This document shows positions 16,475-25,095 of a stretch of 64,000 bases of DNA, one piece after another. The translations under genes were made by a program, and so were the position numbers. Each line of letters starts with the position of its first letter. The first letter of the stretch is position 1. The notes beneath the pieces are model-generated. The model was not told the DNA's origin and made no database searches. It was given only the letters and a program-made list of their open reading frames with translations. Origin of the DNA: Lachnospiraceae bacterium (GTDB lineage: Bacteria > Bacillota_A > Clostridia > Lachnospirales > Lachnospiraceae); the NCBI GenBank assembly GCA_017522685.1, contig JAFWYN010000005.1:372001-436000 (forward strand). The letters are read 5' to 3'.

Positions 16475-17547
16475 AGCAGGAGCAAAAGATGAAGCGGATA
16501 TTAAAGGCAATCAATAATTATTTTACTTTTTTCCTGTTGGTGGCATTTGTGATTACCTGTTGTACGGCACTTTTTGTGTCCATATTATCGGACACCTTAA
16601 ATATCACCCTGACCGGGGAGAACCTGGATAAGGCGGCTAAGCTTACCTTTGGTAATGTGGTGCTGTTAAGTCTGATTTTTGCGGTGATTGACGGAATCCG
16701 CAGAAAGCTGACAGTGGACAGGCCGGTGAAGCGTATAACCGACGCAGCAGAGAAAATCATGCAGGGAGATTTTACGGTTCGGATAGAGCCCCAAAGTAGA
16801 TTTGCCACGGATGATAAATTCAATGAGGTCATAGAGTGCTTTAACAAAATGGCACAGGAGCTTTCCGGTGTGGAAACCCTTCGGACAGACTTCATTACTA
16901 ATGTGTCCCATGAGATGAAGACCCCCCTTGCGGTGATGAAGAACTATGGTACCCTTCTGCAGCAACCGGGACTGAGCGAAGAAAAACGTATGGAATATGC
17001 CAAAGGGGTTACGGAGGGTGCTCGAAGACTGGCCGATATGATGACCAATATCCTGAAGCTGAACCGTCTGGAAAATCAGCAGATATATCCCCGGGCCAAG
17101 GAATATGATTTGGGGGAGCAGCTTTGCGAGTGCCTTTTACAGTATGAGGAAGTTTGGGAAAAAGCCGGTATTGAGGTGGAAACTCAGATTGAGGAAGATG
17201 TAATGGTGAAGGCGGACGCGGAGCTGTTAAGCCATGTGTGGAACAATCTGTTTTCCAATGCTTTTAAATTTACGGGAGAAGGCGGCAAGGTTATGGTCAG
17301 CCTGAGAGCTACCGACCAACATGCCATCGTGCAGGTAAAGGATACCGGTATCGGCATGTCTTCGGAGACGGGGGCCCATATCTTTGAGAAGTTTTATCAG
17401 GGAGATACGTCCCATGCCACCCGGGGCAACGGTCTGGGATTGGCACTGGTAAAGCGAGTGATTGACATCCTGCAGGGAGAAATCAGTGTGGAAAGTGCTT
17501 TGGGTCAAGGAACTGCCTTTACGGTGAAAATCCGGAAGGTTTCCTGA
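16471..17547 (+). CDS. Membrane sensor histidine kinase
   Basis: A 358-residue kinase. Two membrane helices (about 20-42 and 60-78) flank only about 18 extracytoplasmic residues, so it probably senses within the membrane or through a partner. A HAMP-like linker follows (VDRPVKRITDAAEKIMQGDFTVRI, in pieces), then the H-box NVSHEMKTP with His147, the N-box NNLFSNAFKF, DTGIGM and GNGLGLAL. The small sensory loop suits an intramembrane-sensing kinase and would fit input from the neighbouring small membrane proteins, which is inference. It is cotranscribed with the response regulator. Confidence 0.92.
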   Translation: MKQEQKMKRILKAINNYFTFFLLVAFVITCCTALFVSILSDTLNITLTGENLDKAAKLTFGNVVLLSLIFAVIDGIRRKLTVDRPVKRITDAAEKIMQGDFTVRIEPQSRFATDDKFNEVIECFNKMAQELSGVETLRTDFITNVSHEMKTPLAVMKNYGTLLQQPGLSEEKRMEYAKGVTEGARRLADMMTNILKLNRLENQQIYPRAKEYDLGEQLCECLLQYEEVWEKAGIEVETQIEEDVMVKADAELLSHVWNNLFSNAFKFTGEGGKVMVSLRATDQHAIVQVKDTGIGMSSETGAHIFEKFYQGDTSHATRGNGLGLALVKRVIDILQGEISVESALGQGTAFTVKIRKVS

Positions 17548-17573
17548 TAGAAGAACACAATACGGAGGTTTGC

Positions 17574-18473
17574 ATGAGTTGGAAAGAGCTGGGGAAGAAG
17601 CTTTTGTTCCCACCCCTATGGATGATTAGTATACTTGTGGTTTTCAGCACCGTTGTACTTATTTGGATTTTTGTAGAGGACTTGGAGACTTCTCTGATTG
17701 CCTATCCGCTATATGTGGTTGCATTTTATACTCTGGTGATTTTAAGTCTGGCATGTTGGAAAACCATTCCCGGTTCTTATAAAAGGTTGAAGGGGAGGGT
17801 TCATGAGAACGAATATGCCAGTCGCTATCTTACGGATGCAGCCTTTAAAACTCATGTGAATCTTTATGGTTCCTTAGGGGTGAATCTGATATATGTGTTG
17901 GTAAATGCGGTGGCGGCCATCCTGTTTCAGACCCACTGGTTTGCAATCTTTGCTACCTATTACGGAATCTTGGCAATGATGCGTTTCCTGTTGGTGAGAT
18001 ATGTGAGTCATAGCAAAATAGGCAGCAGTCACTTGGGAGAACTGAAGCGCGCCCGTCTATGTGCCTATATTCTGTTGACGGTAAATCTGGCTTTGTCAGC
18101 GGCAGTTTTGATGATGGTATATTTCAAACGGGGCTTTCAGTATCAGGGACTATTTATCTATGTGATGGCACTGTATACCTTTTATATCACAACGGCAGCC
18201 ATTGTAAATATGGTGAAATACCGGAAATACAAAAGTCCGGTCATGTCCATTTCGAAAATCATAAATCTGGCAGCAGCTTTATTTTCCATGCTGTTTCTGG
18301 AAACAGCCATGTTTGCGCAGTTTGGAGGAGAAATGTCTGCATGGGCAAAGCAGCTTATGATTATGATGACCGGAGCAGGGATTAGTGTGGTGGTGGTAGC
18401 CATGTCATTATATATGATTGTCCGTACCACCGGGGAAATTCGTAAATTACAGTATATAGGGAATGAGGAGTAA
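17574..18473 (+). CDS. Eight-TM membrane protein of unknown function
   Basis: A 299-residue protein with eight clear hydrophobic helices and short loops. The longest loop (about residues 65-95) contains PGSYKRLKGRVHENEYASRY. No transporter or enzyme motif is recognised. It starts 26 bp after the kinase gene with GGAGG before the ATG, and ends 6 bp before paralog 3, so it is cotranscribed with the two-component system. Its position suggests a client or an auxiliary sensor of that system. Not recognised as any named family. Confidence 0.65.
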   Translation: MSWKELGKKLLFPPLWMISILVVFSTVVLIWIFVEDLETSLIAYPLYVVAFYTLVILSLACWKTIPGSYKRLKGRVHENEYASRYLTDAAFKTHVNLYGSLGVNLIYVLVNAVAAILFQTHWFAIFATYYGILAMMRFLLVRYVSHSKIGSSHLGELKRARLCAYILLTVNLALSAAVLMMVYFKRGFQYQGLFIYVMALYTFYITTAAIVNMVKYRKYKSPVMSISKIINLAAALFSMLFLETAMFAQFGGEMSAWAKQLMIMMTGAGISVVVVAMSLYMIVRTTGEIRKLQYIGNEE

Positions 18474-18479
18474 CATATT

Positions 18480-18887
18480 ATGGAAGATCAAAAGAAAGAG
18501 TTCAGCTTTACCTATTCTGCCAAGGAACAGGAGGAGCTGAGGAACATACGAGCAAAGTATCAGCCACAGGAAGCGGATCCGGAAGATAAATTGGAGAAAT
18601 TGCGCAGACTGGACAATTCAGTTACCCGGAAAGCCACTGCGGCTTCTTTGGTAGTGGGTATCTTGGGGGCGTTGATTTTAGGAAGCGGTATGAGTCTGGT
18701 TATGACGGATGTGGGCGAGATACTGGGCCTGGCAGGTATCTTTTGTCTGGTGCTTGGAATAATGATCGGTATTGTCGGCATAGTCATGGTCTGCCTGGCT
18801 TATCCGGTGTATAACCGCATCCTAAAGAAGGAACGGGCAAGGATTGCGCCGGAAGTGCTTCGGCTTACGGACGAGTTGATGAAATAA
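18480..18887 (+). CDS. Two-TM small membrane protein, paralog 3
   Basis: A 135-residue protein with the same plan as those at 13125 and 13606. The N-terminal helix YSAKEQEELRNIRAKYQ resembles paralog 1 (YSAKDNKEVQEIRRKY). The membrane part (LGSGMSLVMTDVGEILGL) is nearly identical to paralog 2. It ends LAYPVY plus a charged C-terminal helix (EVLRLTDELMK). It closes the two-component operon just before a strong terminator. Three copies in one module imply a specific need, such as hetero-oligomers or stress-dependent versions. Function unknown. Confidence 0.65.
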   Translation: MEDQKKEFSFTYSAKEQEELRNIRAKYQPQEADPEDKLEKLRRLDNSVTRKATAASLVVGILGALILGSGMSLVMTDVGEILGLAGIFCLVLGIMIGIVGIVMVCLAYPVYNRILKKERARIAPEVLRLTDELMK

Positions 18888-18890
18888 AGG

Positions 18891-18934
18891 AACCCGGGTG
18901 TGGTGAATCATATCACAACACCCGGGTTATTATA
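18891..18934 (+). terminator. Intrinsic terminator of the envelope module
   Basis: AACCCGGGTGT and ACACCCGGGTT form an 11-bp stem around a partly paired loop, followed by ATTATATT. Confidence 0.75.
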
Positions 18935-18950
18935 TTCTCTAGGTTTTCAT

Positions 18951-20018
18951 TTATTCTCCGGCCGCCTTCTGAATCAACTCCATAATAGTAGGGATGGAGT
19001 CCATCTGGCCACTCTGTTCCATGGCATCAAAGTAATTCTGACGGTTTTCGTACAGCTCATTTACCTTATCCACTAAGAGGGCAGTGGTCAAATCATCCTC
19101 ATGCAGGACGATGGAGAAGCCCTGGCTCTCAAAGGATGCGGCATTCAGAAGCTGGTCTCCGCGACTGCTGGAAGCAGGCAGAGGAATTAGGATATTGGGC
19201 TTACGAAGTGCTAAAAGCTCGCAAATAGCATTGGCACCTGCACGGGAAATCACAATATCCGCCATGGCGAAGATATCCTTCAGTTCCGTCTTTAAGTATT
19301 CGAACTGCTTGTAGCCGGGAGTGGTCAGCAGAAGATTATCCATCTTATCCTTGCCACAAAGGTGTACTACCTGATATTTTTCTAAAAGCTGGGGGAGAGC
19401 ATCCCTTACCGCTTTGTTTACGTTCATGGCGCCTAAGCTTCCGCCGATGACCATGATGACAGGCTTGTTGGCAGTAAAACCACACATTTCCAGACCGGCC
19501 AGCTTATTGCCCTGTGCCAGCTCGGCGCGGATAGGAGTCCCGGTGAGTACCGCTTTCTCTTCCGGAAGCATCTTATAGGTTTCCGGGAAGTTACAACAGA
19601 TTTTCTTAGCTACCGGGAAGCAAAGCTTGTTAGCAAGTCCCGGAGTCATGTCAGATTCGTGGATAATGCAGGGAATCTTCAGGGATGCCGCTGCACGTAC
19701 CACGGGAACACTTACAAAGCCGCCCTTGGAGAAGACCACATCCGGGCGATATTCTTTTAAAAACTTGCGGGCTTCCGTATAACCCTTAATGACGCGGAAG
19801 GGGTCCGTAAGATTTTTCACATCTAAATATCTGCGGAATTTGCCGGTAGCAATTCCTACATAGGGAATACCGAAATCCTCTATGAGACGTTTTTCGATAC
19901 CGTCATAGGAACCCATATAGGTGATAAGAAAGCCGGCCGCCTGCAAAGACGGCAATAAAGCCAAATTGGGTGTCACATGCCCCGCAGTGCCGCCACCTGT
20001 TAATACGATTTTTTTCAT
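18951..20018 (-). CDS. murG: MurG-type UDP-N-acetylglucosamine transferase
   Basis: A 355-residue GT28 glycosyltransferase. The N-terminal domain begins with the glycine loop VLTGGGTAGHVTPN and has the IHESD and FSKGGFVSVP segments. The C-terminal UDP-GlcNAc domain shows GGSLGAMNVN, DIVISRAGANAICEL and IPLPASSSRGDQLLNA. These match MurG, which adds GlcNAc to lipid I to form lipid II on the inner face of the membrane. It lies outside any division/cell-wall cluster, with only the TSCPD gene upstream, so it could be the sole murG or a second, specialised copy. Confidence 0.85.
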   Translation of the reverse strand: MKKIVLTGGGTAGHVTPNLALLPSLQAAGFLITYMGSYDGIEKRLIEDFGIPYVGIATGKFRRYLDVKNLTDPFRVIKGYTEARKFLKEYRPDVVFSKGGFVSVPVVRAAASLKIPCIIHESDMTPGLANKLCFPVAKKICCNFPETYKMLPEEKAVLTGTPIRAELAQGNKLAGLEMCGFTANKPVIMVIGGSLGAMNVNKAVRDALPQLLEKYQVVHLCGKDKMDNLLLTTPGYKQFEYLKTELKDIFAMADIVISRAGANAICELLALRKPNILIPLPASSSRGDQLLNAASFESQGFSIVLHEDDLTTALLVDKVNELYENRQNYFDAMEQSGQMDSIPTIMELIQKAAGE

Positions 20019-20039
20019 AATATTCCTCCAAATATGGGA

Positions 20040-20279
20040 TTATTCAGTCATGGATTCCAGTGCCTTTGCCAGCTGGTCGGGGCAGGAGGTGCTCTTAAAG
20101 CCGCAACGGATTCCTTTTAAGCGTGAAATAGCTTCTTCTACCATCATACCCTTTACCAGGGCGCTGATACCCTGCAGATTACCGTTACAGCCGCCTGTAA
20201 ACTTTACGGACTCGATTCGGCCATCCTTTACTTCAACATCTATCGAAGTGGAACAGGTCCCTTTTGTCTGATATCTCAT
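20040..20279 (-). CDS. TSCPD-domain protein (TIGR03905 type)
   Basis: A 79-residue protein with conserved cysteines in GTCSTSI, GGCNGN, IRCGF and the name-giving TSCPD near the C terminus. This is the small stand-alone TSCPD family, whose domain also ends some class II ribonucleotide reductases and may bind metal. Its own role is unknown. It is the upstream gene of a pair with the murG-like gene, 21 bp apart. AGGTAG lies before its ATG. Confidence 0.8.
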   Translation of the reverse strand: MRYQTKGTCSTSIDVEVKDGRIESVKFTGGCNGNLQGISALVKGMMVEEAISRLKGIRCGFKSTSCPDQLAKALESMTE

Positions 20280-20542
20280 ATTCTACCTCCAAATACAATT
20301 CTTATCTTTATTATATCAGAGTCTGAGATAGGAAACAATTGCTAAAAATCAATTTCGGGGAAAGATTAAGGGAGGATTCGACGCAGGGCTTGTCGTCAGC
20401 TGTCGTTATGTAGAGGGCGATGTCTTAACCATTACGAATATAGCGGAATTCATCGGGGAAAGACGGTCGGGAGGATATTGTAAAAAAAGGGCGGAAAAAC
20501 TATACTTATGATACAAAATCCAAGGACAGGAAGGGGAAGGAC
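20280..20542. other. Intergenic region with a duplicated segment and a start-less open frame
   Basis: TCGGGGAAAGA occurs at 20355-20365 and 20453-20463, each followed 4-5 bases later by GGGAGGAT. From about 20351 to 20510 a frame stays open for over 50 codons but lacks an ATG, and ends just before the promoter-like TATACTTATGATAC of the next gene. It may be a gene remnant or a chance frame. Confidence 0.3.
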
Positions 20543-21313
20543 ATGTTTGCAATATTTGAACAGGAAAAGGTAGCAGCTTACGGTATGATAATCAGCTTTG
20601 TATTAAGTTTGGGTGTACGAATGTTTTTAGGAATGTTATACAGCAGGATGATTTTGGAAACGGATAATATGGCGACTACCGGCAACCGCCTTCTGAAACA
20701 ATGTAAGTTGAAATTTACCCATTGTTATCAGCTAAATAACGGGGTGGCAAATGTGCCTGTTTTTGTGGAGAAATTTCTGACCAGACTTAGCTGGGGGCCG
20801 ATTTCTTTTGGTGCGCTTTACCATATTTCCGGTCAAATGCTGATGCTATCGGTGATATTTGCCGGAGTAGGTGCCTGTCGGGCCATCGTGGCAGGAAATA
20901 TGTTTGGTGAAATCCTTCCGTTTTATTTATGTACTCTTTGCAATGTTTATATCTACTTTTCGGTGGCGGCCATCGTGGATGTAAAGCAGAAGCGTAAAAA
21001 TTTAAAAATAAACCTAATAGACTATTTGGAGAATCATCTTTCCAATCGTATGGAGGTAACCCGTGAGGATATCTGCATGCTGTATGGAGAAGGGGAAATG
21101 TCAAACAGCCGCAAAATCATTAAAAGCTTGGATATAATGCCTATTGCCGGCTGGCTGGCAGACAAAAACGGAAGAACCTTGCCGGAAGAAGCGGAGGTGC
21201 CCTGGCTTCAGAGCCGTGAAAAAGCCCGTGAAATCCGTCCTGCAGTAGGATTGGAAGAGGAAGAGGCGGAAGCCTTGGAAGAATTGTTAAAAGAATTTTT
21301 GAGTTTAACTTGA
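20543..21313 (+). CDS. Membrane protein of unknown function
   Basis: A 256-residue protein. The N-terminal half has three or four hydrophobic helices (about 10-30, 90-110, 125-145), and a Cys/Gly-rich FAGVGACRAIV. The C-terminal half is charged and cytoplasmic, with an acidic run EEEEAEALEELLKEF at the end. An AGGAAGGGG sequence precedes the ATG. No domain is recognised. It appears monocistronic, upstream of pgi and on the same strand. Length and layout suggest an organism-specific envelope protein, which is only a guess. Confidence 0.6.
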   Translation: MFAIFEQEKVAAYGMIISFVLSLGVRMFLGMLYSRMILETDNMATTGNRLLKQCKLKFTHCYQLNNGVANVPVFVEKFLTRLSWGPISFGALYHISGQMLMLSVIFAGVGACRAIVAGNMFGEILPFYLCTLCNVYIYFSVAAIVDVKQKRKNLKINLIDYLENHLSNRMEVTREDICMLYGEGEMSNSRKIIKSLDIMPIAGWLADKNGRTLPEEAEVPWLQSREKAREIRPAVGLEEEEAEALEELLKEFLSLT

Positions 21314-21368
21314 ATATTTCCCTGCACTTTGATACACTTATAGCAGTTAGTTCAGAAAACGTTTAAGT

Positions 21369-21406
21369 GCCTTATTTTAAGGAGCCTCGTGAATGGCTGA
21401 TAAGGC
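21369..21406 (+). promoter_or_regulatory. Nested hairpin in the pgi 5' untranslated region
   Basis: GCCTTAT (21369-21375) pairs with ATAAGGC (21400-21406), and inside it AGCC pairs with GGCT. It lies about 40 bases before the pgi start. It may affect mRNA stability or translation; it does not match a known riboswitch that I can name. Confidence 0.3.
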
Positions 21407-21445
21407 AGAAAGATAAAATTATTTAGAAAAAGTGAGGTATGTATC

Positions 21446-22795
21446 ATGAGTGCAAAGGTAACATTTGATTATTCCAAAACAGGTGCATTTATTTCTGCAG
21501 ACGAAGTGGCTTTCATGAAGAAGCTGACCTTGGATGCGAAGAATCTTTTGGTATCCAAAACAGGTGCAGGCAATGATTTCTTAGGATGGATTGATTTGCC
21601 CGTAGATTATGACAAGGAAGAGTTTGCCCGCATTAAGAAGGCAGCTGCAAAGATTCAGAGCGATTCTGAGGTACTGCTTGTAATCGGTATCGGCGGCTCT
21701 TATTTAGGTGCCAGAGCAGCTATGGAATTCCTGGGACACAGCTTTGCCAATATAGTGGACAAGAGTGTTCGTAAGGCTCCGGAAATCTACTTCTGCGGTA
21801 ATTCCATCAGCTCTACTTATTTGAAGCATTTGATGGATGTAATCGGCGACAGAGATTTCTCTATTAACATGATTTCCAAGTCCGGTACCACTACCGAGCC
21901 GGCTATTGCATTCCGCGTATTTAAGGCACTTCTGGAGAAAAAGTACGGCAAGGAAGAGGCTGCAAAGAGAATCTATGCGACCACTGATAAGGCAAGAGGA
22001 TCTTTAAAGAACCTGGCTACCGCAGAAGGCTATGAGAGCTTCGTAGTGCCTGATGATGTAGGCGGACGTTTCTCCGTACTGACTGCAGTAGGTTTACTTC
22101 CCATCGCAGTAAGCGGTGCAGATATTGATAAATTGATGGAAGGTGCAGCAAGCGGACGTAAGCGTGCTTTGGAAGCAGCTTTTGAAGAAAACGACGCATT
22201 ACAGTATGCAGCACTTCGTAATATTTTACTCCGTAAGGGTAAGACCATCGAAATCCTGGCAAACTATGAGCCTGCAGTACACTATGTTTCTGAGTGGTGG
22301 AAGCAGCTTTACGGCGAAAGTGAAGGTAAGGACCAGAAGGGTATCTTCCCTGCAAGCGTGGATTTGACCACCGACTTACATTCCATGGGTCAGTACATCC
22401 AGGACGGTGCCAGAATTATTTTTGAAACCGTTATTAACATCGAAAAGTCCAGAGAAGAGATTATCATCGGTGAGGAACCTGTGGATTTGGACGGCTTGAA
22501 CTATCTGGCAGGACAGACCGTGGACTTCGTAAACAAGAGCGCCATGAACGGAACCATCCTGGCACATACCGACGGACAGGTACCTAACTTTGTAATCAAT
22601 ATCCCTGAGGTAAATGAATTCTATTTAGGCGAATTGTTCTACTTCTTCGAGTTTGCCTGCGGTGTCAGCGGCTACTTACTGGGCGTAAATCCTTTCAACC
22701 AGCCCGGCGTGGAAAGCTACAAGAAGAACATGTTTGCACTTCTCGGCAAGCCCGGCTTCGAAGCACAGAGAGAAGAACTGTTAAAGAGATTATAG
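21446..22795 (+). CDS. pgi: Glucose-6-phosphate isomerase
   Basis: A 449-residue cytoplasmic enzyme that interconverts glucose-6-phosphate and fructose-6-phosphate in glycolysis. It has the short Firmicutes form. Family signatures are visible: [18 protein letters not shown], then [16 protein letters not shown] with the phosphate-binding serine/threonines, [17 protein letters not shown], and [22 protein letters not shown] precedes the ATG at 21446. The even use of frequent codons suits a highly expressed gene. It is monocistronic with a hairpin terminator and a structured leader. Confidence 0.96.
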   Translation: MSAKVTFDYSKTGAFISADEVAFMKKLTLDAKNLLVSKTGAGNDFLGWIDLPVDYDKEEFARIKKAAAKIQSDSEVLLVIGIGGSYLGARAAMEFLGHSFANIVDKSVRKAPEIYFCGNSISSTYLKHLMDVIGDRDFSINMISKSGTTTEPAIAFRVFKALLEKKYGKEEAAKRIYATTDKARGSLKNLATAEGYESFVVPDDVGGRFSVLTAVGLLPIAVSGADIDKLMEGAASGRKRALEAAFEENDALQYAALRNILLRKGKTIEILANYEPAVHYVSEWWKQLYGESEGKDQKGIFPASVDLTTDLHSMGQYIQDGARIIFETVINIEKSREEIIIGEEPVDLDGLNYLAGQTVDFVNKSAMNGTILAHTDGQVPNFVINIPEVNEFYLGELFYFFEFACGVSGYLLGVNPFNQPGVESYKKNMFALLGKPGFEAQREELLKRL

Positions 22796-22806
22796 TTATG
22801 ATTTTA

Positions 22807-22843
22807 AGAAGTGCCTTGGCGGATGCTCCGCCAAAGCACTTCT
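22807..22843 (+). terminator. Hairpin terminator after pgi
   Basis: AGAAGTGC(C)TTGGCGGA and TCCGCCAAAGCACTTCT form a long GC-rich stem. The following T-run is broken (ATTCTATT), so termination may be partial. Confidence 0.65.
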
Positions 22844-22909
22844 ATTCTATTAAAAACGAGGCGATTTTCAGCCTATCACCGTAATTCGCTGAATTTTGCA
22901 GTAAAGTAA

Positions 22910-23068
22910 GAATTCGGGACCATACCTATTATGTAATGCACTGTACAAAAGCACAGATTCCTTGATTTGTATGTCATAGGCGGACAGTTATGTCCGACAA
23001 TATGACGAACAAATCAAGGGAGATGCTGTTTTGTCCAGTGTGTGAATAATAGGTATGGTTCAGAATTC
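22910..23068. repeat. 159-bp near-complete palindrome upstream of the dehydrogenase gene
   Basis: GAATTC bounds both ends. ACCATACCTATTAT on the left (22919-22932) matches ATAATAGGTATGGT on the right (23046-23059). Inside, CCTTGATTTGT (22960-22970) pairs with ACAAATCAAGG (23009-23019), GTCATA with TATGAC, and the centre is the perfect hairpin CGGACAGTTATGTCCG (22981-22996). It ends 26 bp before the ATG at 23095. It may be a miniature inverted-repeat element or a structured leader RNA. It encodes no protein. Confidence 0.75.
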
Positions 23069-23094
23069 GTAGGTATCGAAGGAGGAGAAATAAG

Positions 23095-24057
23095 ATGAAA
23101 ATCGTTTCGCTGGAGCGTAACAGCGCAGGCACAGACATTTCCATGGAGTGCTTTCAGGATTTCGGGGAAGTGATATATTATGGCAATACTACTACTAAGG
23201 AGCAGGTGAAGGAGAGGGTGCAGGAGGCGGAGATTATCATTGCCAACAAATCTCCTTTGAATGAAGAGACCCTGAAGGATGCGCCTAATGTGAAGTTGAT
23301 CTGCGAGCTGGCTACGGGCTATGACAATGTGGATTTGGCTTACTGCAAGAGTCGCGGCATCACCGTCTGCAATGTGCGGGACTACTGTACCGGTATGGTG
23401 GCACAGCACACCATGACTTTGGCGCTGACCTTAAGCCAGAAGCTGTTTCACTATGATGATTACGTGAAGTCCGGAGCCTACAGTGCCCAGGACCGTTTTT
23501 CTAATTTTGATGTGCCTTTCTATGAGCTGGAAGGCAAGACCTGGGGTATCGTAGGCATGGGTAATATCGGTAAGAAGGTGGCACAGCTGGCCACTGCTTT
23601 CGGTTGTAAGGTGATTTTCCACTCCGTAACCGGCAAGAGCACCTGTACCGATTATCCGCAGGTAGATAAGGATATCTTGCTTGCAGAAAGTGACTTTTTG
23701 TCCCTACATTGTCCTTTGAGTGATTTGTCCAGAGGATTTATTGATGCAGACGCCCTGAAGAAGATGAAAAAGTCAGCCATCCTTATCAATGTAGCAAGAG
23801 GCCCTGTGGTAAATAACGCAGATTTGGCGGAAGCTTTGAAGAATGGCGAAATCCTGGCAGCAGGCTTGGATGTGATCGAAGGAGAACCTTTGGAATTAAC
23901 AAATCCCTTAAGTGAGCTGAAGGACAGCAACCAGCTGATTATCACTCCTCACCTGGCATGGGCCAGCGTGGAAGCCCGTACCCGCTGTGTGGAAGGCGTC
24001 TACAAAAACATACAGGCATTCCTGGCAGGAGTCCCCACCAATGTGGTGAATCCTTGA
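23095..24057 (+). CDS. D-2-hydroxyacid dehydrogenase (NAD-dependent)
   Basis: A 320-residue enzyme of the D-isomer-specific 2-hydroxyacid dehydrogenase family. The Rossmann loop is GIVGMGNIGKKVA. The catalytic set is Arg in NVARGPVVN, Glu in VIEGEP and His in TPHLAWAS. The N-terminal half has LICELATGYDNVD and NVRDYCTGMVAQH. The pattern is close to hydroxypyruvate/glycerate dehydrogenases, but the substrate cannot be fixed. An AGGAGGAG site precedes the ATG. The 159-bp palindrome lies directly upstream and would be in the leader of any transcript starting further up. Confidence 0.88.
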   Translation: MKIVSLERNSAGTDISMECFQDFGEVIYYGNTTTKEQVKERVQEAEIIIANKSPLNEETLKDAPNVKLICELATGYDNVDLAYCKSRGITVCNVRDYCTGMVAQHTMTLALTLSQKLFHYDDYVKSGAYSAQDRFSNFDVPFYELEGKTWGIVGMGNIGKKVAQLATAFGCKVIFHSVTGKSTCTDYPQVDKDILLAESDFLSLHCPLSDLSRGFIDADALKKMKKSAILINVARGPVVNNADLAEALKNGEILAAGLDVIEGEPLELTNPLSELKDSNQLIITPHLAWASVEARTRCVEGVYKNIQAFLAGVPTNVVNP

Positions 24058-24127
24058 CAGATGAGAGCTTTGTGGGTAAAGTAGTGTGTATGGTTGTACA
24101 TGAGCACGTATGGAAAGAGGATTTGAA

Positions 24128-24556
24128 ATGGTTGAGAAGATAAAAGAGCTTTGGAAGAAATATGAGGAGATTATTGTATATTTGATAGTGGGTGGTATAA
24201 CTACGGTTATTTCCCTGACAGCTATGTTTTTGGTGAATTATCTGGCTTTTGGAAATCCGTTGCATCCTACCGCAGCACAGAATCTGGTATTAAGTACTTC
24301 GAATTGGACTGCCGGAGTAGTTGCAGCATACCCCATGAACCGTATCTGGGTATTTAAGAGCAAGGAAGCGAATTGGGTGAAAGAAGCTACCAAGTTTGTG
24401 GGTTCCCGTATTTCTACTTATGTACTGGATTTAGTGGTTCGCCAGATATTTGGATTTTTAGGAGTCAATGTATATATAACTGCAGTAGTGTCAGCTATAT
24501 TAGTGACTGTCGGAAATTATGTGTTAAGCAAATTACTGGTATTTCGGAAGAAATAG
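24128..24556 (+). CDS. GtrA family membrane protein (second copy)
   Basis: A 142-residue protein with four membrane helices and the GtrA pattern: YLIVGGITTVISLTAMFL, then NWTAGVVAAYPMNRIWVF, and VGNYVLSKLLVFRKK at the end. The start is ATG 24128 with AGAGG 7 bases before it; the ATG at 24110 lacks a site. It lies 70 bp after the dehydrogenase gene. It differs clearly from the GtrA gene at 11262, so it is not a recent duplicate. A role in moving lipid-linked sugars is inferred from the family. Confidence 0.85.
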   Translation: MVEKIKELWKKYEEIIVYLIVGGITTVISLTAMFLVNYLAFGNPLHPTAAQNLVLSTSNWTAGVVAAYPMNRIWVFKSKEANWVKEATKFVGSRISTYVLDLVVRQIFGFLGVNVYITAVVSAILVTVGNYVLSKLLVFRKK

Positions 24557-24581
24557 GGATAGATACATTTAATAGGGAAAA

Positions 24582-24934
24582 GGTAACTTACTGAAACAAG
24601 ATTTTGGTTTTGATAATACTGGTGAAGAATGGGATTATTGTGTGCAGAATCCAGGTAGGTTTGAAAGCTTTGATAAATTAATCAGAGTTGGTGATTTAGA
24701 CTATGTTACCTATCAGCTTCTGACACTTACAGTCAGAGAAGAAATCGAGCCCTTTGCGAAGAGAAAAATGCTTCCCGTGATTATGATGAGGAAGGTATGG
24801 CTTTGTTTGAAGAAAGTGTAAAAAAATACATGCCAGCGGATGAGGATTTTGATGGTTTAGTAAAGGATGAAGAAATTTATGATTTATCTTTTTTAAGAAA
24901 GCTGACTAAACTTAGAGTTCTGGAATTGGGTTAA
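24582..24934 (+). pseudogene. Truncated, frameshifted gene remnant
   Basis: The 540-bp gap after the GtrA gene holds a decayed coding stretch. A frame open from 24576 reads about 60 protein-like residues (including EEWDYCVQNPGRFESFDKL) without a start codon. Near 24765, within a run of A, the frame shifts by one base, and the continuation ends DEEIYDLSFLRKLTKLRVLELG at the TAA 24932-24934. The leucine-rich ending suggests the start of an LRR or an immunity-type protein. The parent family is not recognised. The 160 bp that follow hold only the leader of the gene at 25096. Confidence 0.5.
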
Positions 24935-25095
24935 ATACAGTTATCTACATTGGAGGGAACGGAGAGAATCTTAGATAAGGAAGAACTTTGTATTTGGCCA
25001 ACTTTTTACTGTTACGACTGATTTTTTATAAGTTGAGTTGTTCGAATTTCTTGAACACCCGAAAATACTGAACTTTTAATTGAAGGAGAAATATT

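Noticed and set aside
18951..20018. Membership of a peptidoglycan or division cluster
   Set aside because: No mur, fts or mra genes adjoin; only a TSCPD gene shares the transcript.
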